Of a stretch of 8,140 nucleotides of DNA, positions 5,822 to 8,140 are shown piece after piece. This DNA comes from Leptospiraceae bacterium (GTDB lineage Bacteria; Spirochaetota; Leptospiria; Turneriellales; Turneriellaceae), in NCBI GenBank assembly GCA_016788945.1, contig JAEUSA010000056.1:1-8140 (forward strand). The letters are read 5' to 3'. Under the pieces are notes generated by a model, which did not search any database, was not told the DNA's origin, and saw nothing but the letters and a program-made list of their open reading frames with translations. Numbering within the stretch: the stretch's first letter is position 1; each line of letters begins with the position of its first letter. A program made the position numbers and the translations under genes.

Positions 5822-7639
5822 ATGCCGTATGCTTCTTCGCGCCGCCTGTTTGCGGATTTTTTGGCGCGACCGAAATCGAACAAAGCCGAACCGACAAAAA
5901 CAGGCAAGCAAACCGATCGGCATAACCTGCTTGTCTACCTTGGTTTGTTGTCCGGTTACCGAGGCGCATTTGGATTAATATTTCTGACAGCCTGCCTGAC
6001 GGAAATTCTCTATCTTGCCGTGCCCATCACAACGCGGCACATCATCGACGGTGTGCTTATGCGGCAGGCACCAGCGGTAGAACGCCGTTCGGAGCTGATT
6101 TTTATCGGTATCGCGTTGTTTTTGATGCTCATAGCCGCGCAGGCGATCGATTTCTGGCGCCGTTTTTATACGTCGCTCGTCAACGGCCGATTCGTGCGTG
6201 CGATGCGGTTACGCCTCTACACGCATCTCATGAATCTGCCGCTCGGGAAATTGCATGAATTGAAAACCGGCGGCATCGTTTCGCGCCTCACCAGCGACGC
6301 GGAAAATCTCACAGGCATTCTGCAGATGGCGGTGATTTCGCCCGGTGTGGCGGCACTGCGCATTCTGATTACGTTCGTGATCCTGATCCATTGGCACCTG
6401 CCACTCGCGCTCGTCGCTTCCGGATTCATACCACCGTTGGTCTATATCAGCCTGATCTATATTTTGCGTATTCGGCCGATCTATCGTTCGGTCAGCAACG
6501 ACCGGTCGGCGCAAGACGCGCGCACGAGTGAGGTTTTCACCGGTATACGGGCGATCAAGGCTTATGAAATGCACCTTGTCGAAAAACGCCGGTACAATAC
6601 CGGCCAAGCACTGATGTTCCGCAAAAATATCCACGCATCGCTGAGGGAATCTGCTGTCGATGGCATCTGGAATTTTCTCATACCGATGACCTCGTTGGCA
6701 ATTATGGTTTTTGGCGGAGTGTTTTTTCTGAAAGGCGAGACTTCTGTTGGTGATTTGGTTGCCTTCCAGATGTACAGCGGCATGCTGCTTTACCCGGTCT
6801 GGCGTATGGTATTTTCGCTGAGTCAGATTCAGAAATCGCTCGCGTCTCTCGAGCGCGTGCTCGATATGTTGGCGCTCCAGCGTGAAGAAAACCCGGGTAT
6901 TTTACCTGCCCCCGAAGTGGTGCGGAGTCTCGAGGTTCAAAAGCTGTCTTTCGGCTACCGCGAGAATATACCCGTGCTGCGTAATGTGAATCTTTCCATG
7001 CGGCCCTCACACATCTACGCCATTGTCGGCGAAAGCGGCGTCGGAAAAACCACCCTCATCGATCTACTTTGCCGCTTCTATACGCCATCGCATGGCCAGA
7101 TCTTGCTTAACGGACGCAACGCTGAAGATTTTGAGCTCACTGCCTACCGCAGGCTCATCGCAATCGTCACGCAGGACGCGATTCTTTTCGACGGTACAGT
7201 GGGTGAAAACCTGTTTGCCGGAGAAGCTGACCAAGATGGCACTTCACTCACAAAGGCTTTGCAGGCGGCCGACGCCGGTAGCTTTATCGCCGAACTGCCC
7301 GAGGGTCTCGACACGTTGATCGGCGAGCGGGGGTTCACCTTGTCGGGTGGGCAAAAGCACCGGCTCACTCTTGCCCGGGCCATTGTGAGAAAGTCACCTG
7401 TTCTCATTCTCGATGAGGCGACGGCGCACCTCGATACCATAAGCGAACAGAAGATTCGCTCACACCTCGGCAGACTCAAGCGCGGTCGTATTGTGATTAT
7501 CATTACGCATAGGCTCAGCACAGTGACGCACGCCGACCAAATCATCGTCATGGGCAAAGGCGGAATTGAAGCAACCGGCAGCCATCGCACATTATTGAAG
7601 CGATCGCGCACTTATGCGAAACTATGGAGGGCTCAGTGA
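5822..7639 (+). CDS. ABC exporter half-transporter (fused membrane and ATPase domains)
   Basis: A 605-residue protein of the MsbA/LmrA-like exporter type, working as a dimer in the inner membrane. Residues 1-35 are a basic cytoplasmic tail. Six transmembrane helices lie within about 45-330. The nucleotide-binding domain (about 368-605) is complete: A-loop Y379, Walker A GESGVGKT (403-410), Q-loop Q451, signature LSGGQ (507-511), Walker B VLILDE (527-532), D-loop HLD (536-538) and H-loop H563. It should be an active ATPase. The substrate cannot be read from the sequence; lipids, peptides or drugs are all possible. ATG 5822 is the only ATG since an in-frame TGA at 5774, but it has no ribosome site, so a non-ATG start slightly downstream (TTG 5861) or a leaderless message is possible. 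A PAP2-like gene follows on the same strand. Confidence 0.93.
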   Translation: MPYASSRRLFADFLARPKSNKAEPTKTGKQTDRHNLLVYLGLLSGYRGAFGLIFLTACLTEILYLAVPITTRHIIDGVLMRQAPAVERRSELIFIGIALFLMLIAAQAIDFWRRFYTSLVNGRFVRAMRLRLYTHLMNLPLGKLHELKTGGIVSRLTSDAENLTGILQMAVISPGVAALRILITFVILIHWHLPLALVASGFIPPLVYISLIYILRIRPIYRSVSNDRSAQDARTSEVFTGIRAIKAYEMHLVEKRRYNTGQALMFRKNIHASLRESAVDGIWNFLIPMTSLAIMVFGGVFFLKGETSVGDLVAFQMYSGMLLYPVWRMVFSLSQIQKSLASLERVLDMLALQREENPGILPAPEVVRSLEVQKLSFGYRENIPVLRNVNLSMRPSHIYAIVGESGVGKTTLIDLLCRFYTPSHGQILLNGRNAEDFELTAYRRLIAIVTQDAILFDGTVGENLFAGEADQDGTSLTKALQAADAGSFIAELPEGLDTLIGERGFTLSGGQKHRLTLARAIVRKSPVLILDEATAHLDTISEQKIRSHLGRLKRGRIVIIITHRLSTVTHADQIIVMGKGGIEATGSHRTLLKRSRTYAKLWRAQ

Positions 7640-7722
7640 TGAGTATACTATTGTTCACTGCAATACCTAATTTCTGCTTGCTGAACTCAAAAAAGATCGG
7701 CCTATGGCTGTCCCAAGGTTAG
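7639..7722 (+). CDS. Candidate small ORF, 27 codons, coupled to the ABC exporter
   Basis: ATG 7639 shares one base with the exporter stop TGA (7637-7639) and is preceded by a strong GGAGGG site at 7626-7631, about seven bases upstream. The ORF ends at TAG 7720-7722, nine bases before the next gene's ATG. The predicted peptide starts hydrophobic (MSILLFTAIPNFCLLN) and ends with SKKIGLWLSQG. It could be a small membrane peptide, a coupling ORF that carries ribosomes to the PAP2-like gene, or chance. The strong ribosome site with no other purpose here is the main support. Confidence 0.4.
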   Translation: MSILLFTAIPNFCLLNSKKIGLWLSQG

Positions 7723-7731
7723 GGTTCGACA

Positions 7732-8140
7732 ATGTCGCGTATTAAGGGCAGCTGGCTGAACTTCTGGAGAGTTCCGGATCAGCGTTACGAGTTCATATTT
7801 GCTTCGCTCATTCTCACGATTGTGATGCTGAGTTCGGTTCCGTTTTTGACGCAAATCGAGCACCGGCAGGGCGTGCAGCTACAAGACCCGATTTTTAATT
7901 ACCTACCGGCGCATGACCTGAGCAGCCCCATTTTTTATATCCTCTATTCTGCACTATTACTCGGCATCATTTTTCTGCTGCCGTCTCCCGAGCGGCTCGT
8001 GATCGGTTTTGAGGCGTATGCGCTGTTCGTATTGTTGCGCATGGCTACCATGTCTCTTGTTCCGCTCGAACCGCCGCATGGGTTAATTCCCCTTGTTGAT
8101 CCGGTATTGAGCTTCATGTATACTGGTAAGCAAGTAAACA
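7732..8140 (+). CDS. PAP2/sphingomyelin synthase-like membrane protein (5' part only)
   Basis: The first 136 codons of a multi-pass inner-membrane protein that continues past the right edge. Hydrophobic segments lie at about residues 21-39, 66-83 and 88-110. The block LLRMATMSLVPLEPP (101-115) followed by VDPVLSFMYTGKQVN resembles the region just before the catalytic histidine motif of the PAP2_C (sphingomyelin synthase-like) branch of lipid phosphatases/phosphotransferases. That His/Asp site would lie outside the window, so activity cannot be judged. ATG 7732 has AGGG seven bases upstream (7721-7724). It follows the exporter and the small ORF on the same strand, probably as one transcript, which hints at a shared lipid role. 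The assignment rests on recognising a family pattern in a fragment. Confidence 0.65.
   Translation, partial: MSRIKGSWLNFWRVPDQRYEFIFASLILTIVMLSSVPFLTQIEHRQGVQLQDPIFNYLPAHDLSSPIFYILYSALLLGIIFLLPSPERLVIGFEAYALFVLLRMATMSLVPLEPPHGLIPLVDPVLSFMYTGKQVN

Noticed and set aside
5773..5925. Plus-strand ATG at 5773 giving a 50-codon ORF overlapping the exporter N-terminus
   Set aside because: Out of frame with the exporter, largely overlapping it, Cys/Phe/Arg-rich composition, no ribosome site and no recognisable family.
7144..7611. Minus-strand 155-codon open frame opposite the ABC ATPase domain
   Set aside because: Complement of the highly conserved Walker A to H-loop region. Its Arg/Ser/Pro-rich composition is typical of an antisense shadow.
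1..8140. Mobile elements, tRNA/rRNA genes or CRISPR array
   Set aside because: No transposase or integrase motifs, no flanking direct or inverted terminal repeats, no regularly spaced repeats and no tRNA-like cloverleaf were seen on reading either strand.

Overview
The window shows a compact bacterial chromosome segment of roughly balanced GC. It holds seven well-supported protein genes plus one candidate small ORF. There are no RNA genes, insertion sequences, phage genes or CRISPR repeats. The gene mix is a metallo-beta-lactamase protein fused to cyclic-nucleotide-binding domains, a YcgR-like PilZ protein, a bestrophin, and a radical SAM protein of the spore photoproduct lyase (SPL) family with no sporulation genes nearby. 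TTG starts are used at the head of the left operon. Together this suggests a Gram-negative, non-sporulating, signalling-rich bacterium. A Leptospirales spirochaete (Turneriella/Leptospira-like) is my best guess, but this is an inference from gene style and not a demonstrated assignment.

Left half (1-4049, minus strand): a tightly packed four-gene operon reads leftward. Its order is an MBL-fold/dual-cNMP-domain protein, a 131-residue protein of unknown function, an SPL-family radical SAM protein, and UbiX flavin prenyltransferase, which runs off the left edge. Gaps are +3, -11 and -4 nt, so translational coupling is likely. The SPL-family protein keeps the three cluster cysteines but has no cysteine anywhere in residues 98-323, where true SPL carries its H-atom-donor cysteine. 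It is therefore unlikely to be a classical spore photoproduct lyase.

Middle (4050-4828): a divergent intergenic region separates the operon from a plus-strand PilZ gene (candidate c-di-GMP receptor). It contains a perfect 7-bp-arm inverted repeat flanked by outward-facing TTGAC elements. This is a candidate shared control site for a cNMP-responsive operon and a c-di-GMP-responsive gene.

Right half (4861-8140): a bestrophin-family channel gene (minus) converges on the PilZ gene. It is divergent from a half-size ABC exporter (plus). The exporter is followed by a 27-codon candidate ORF whose start overlaps the exporter stop, and then by the 5' part of a PAP2/sphingomyelin-synthase-like membrane protein that leaves the window. 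The exporter and the PAP2-like protein may both act on lipids, but nothing in the window proves a substrate.

All intergenic stretches are shorter than 200 bases. The most interesting points are the composition of the left operon, the non-canonical SPL protein, the asymmetric pair of cNMP domains, and the palindromic divergent control region.
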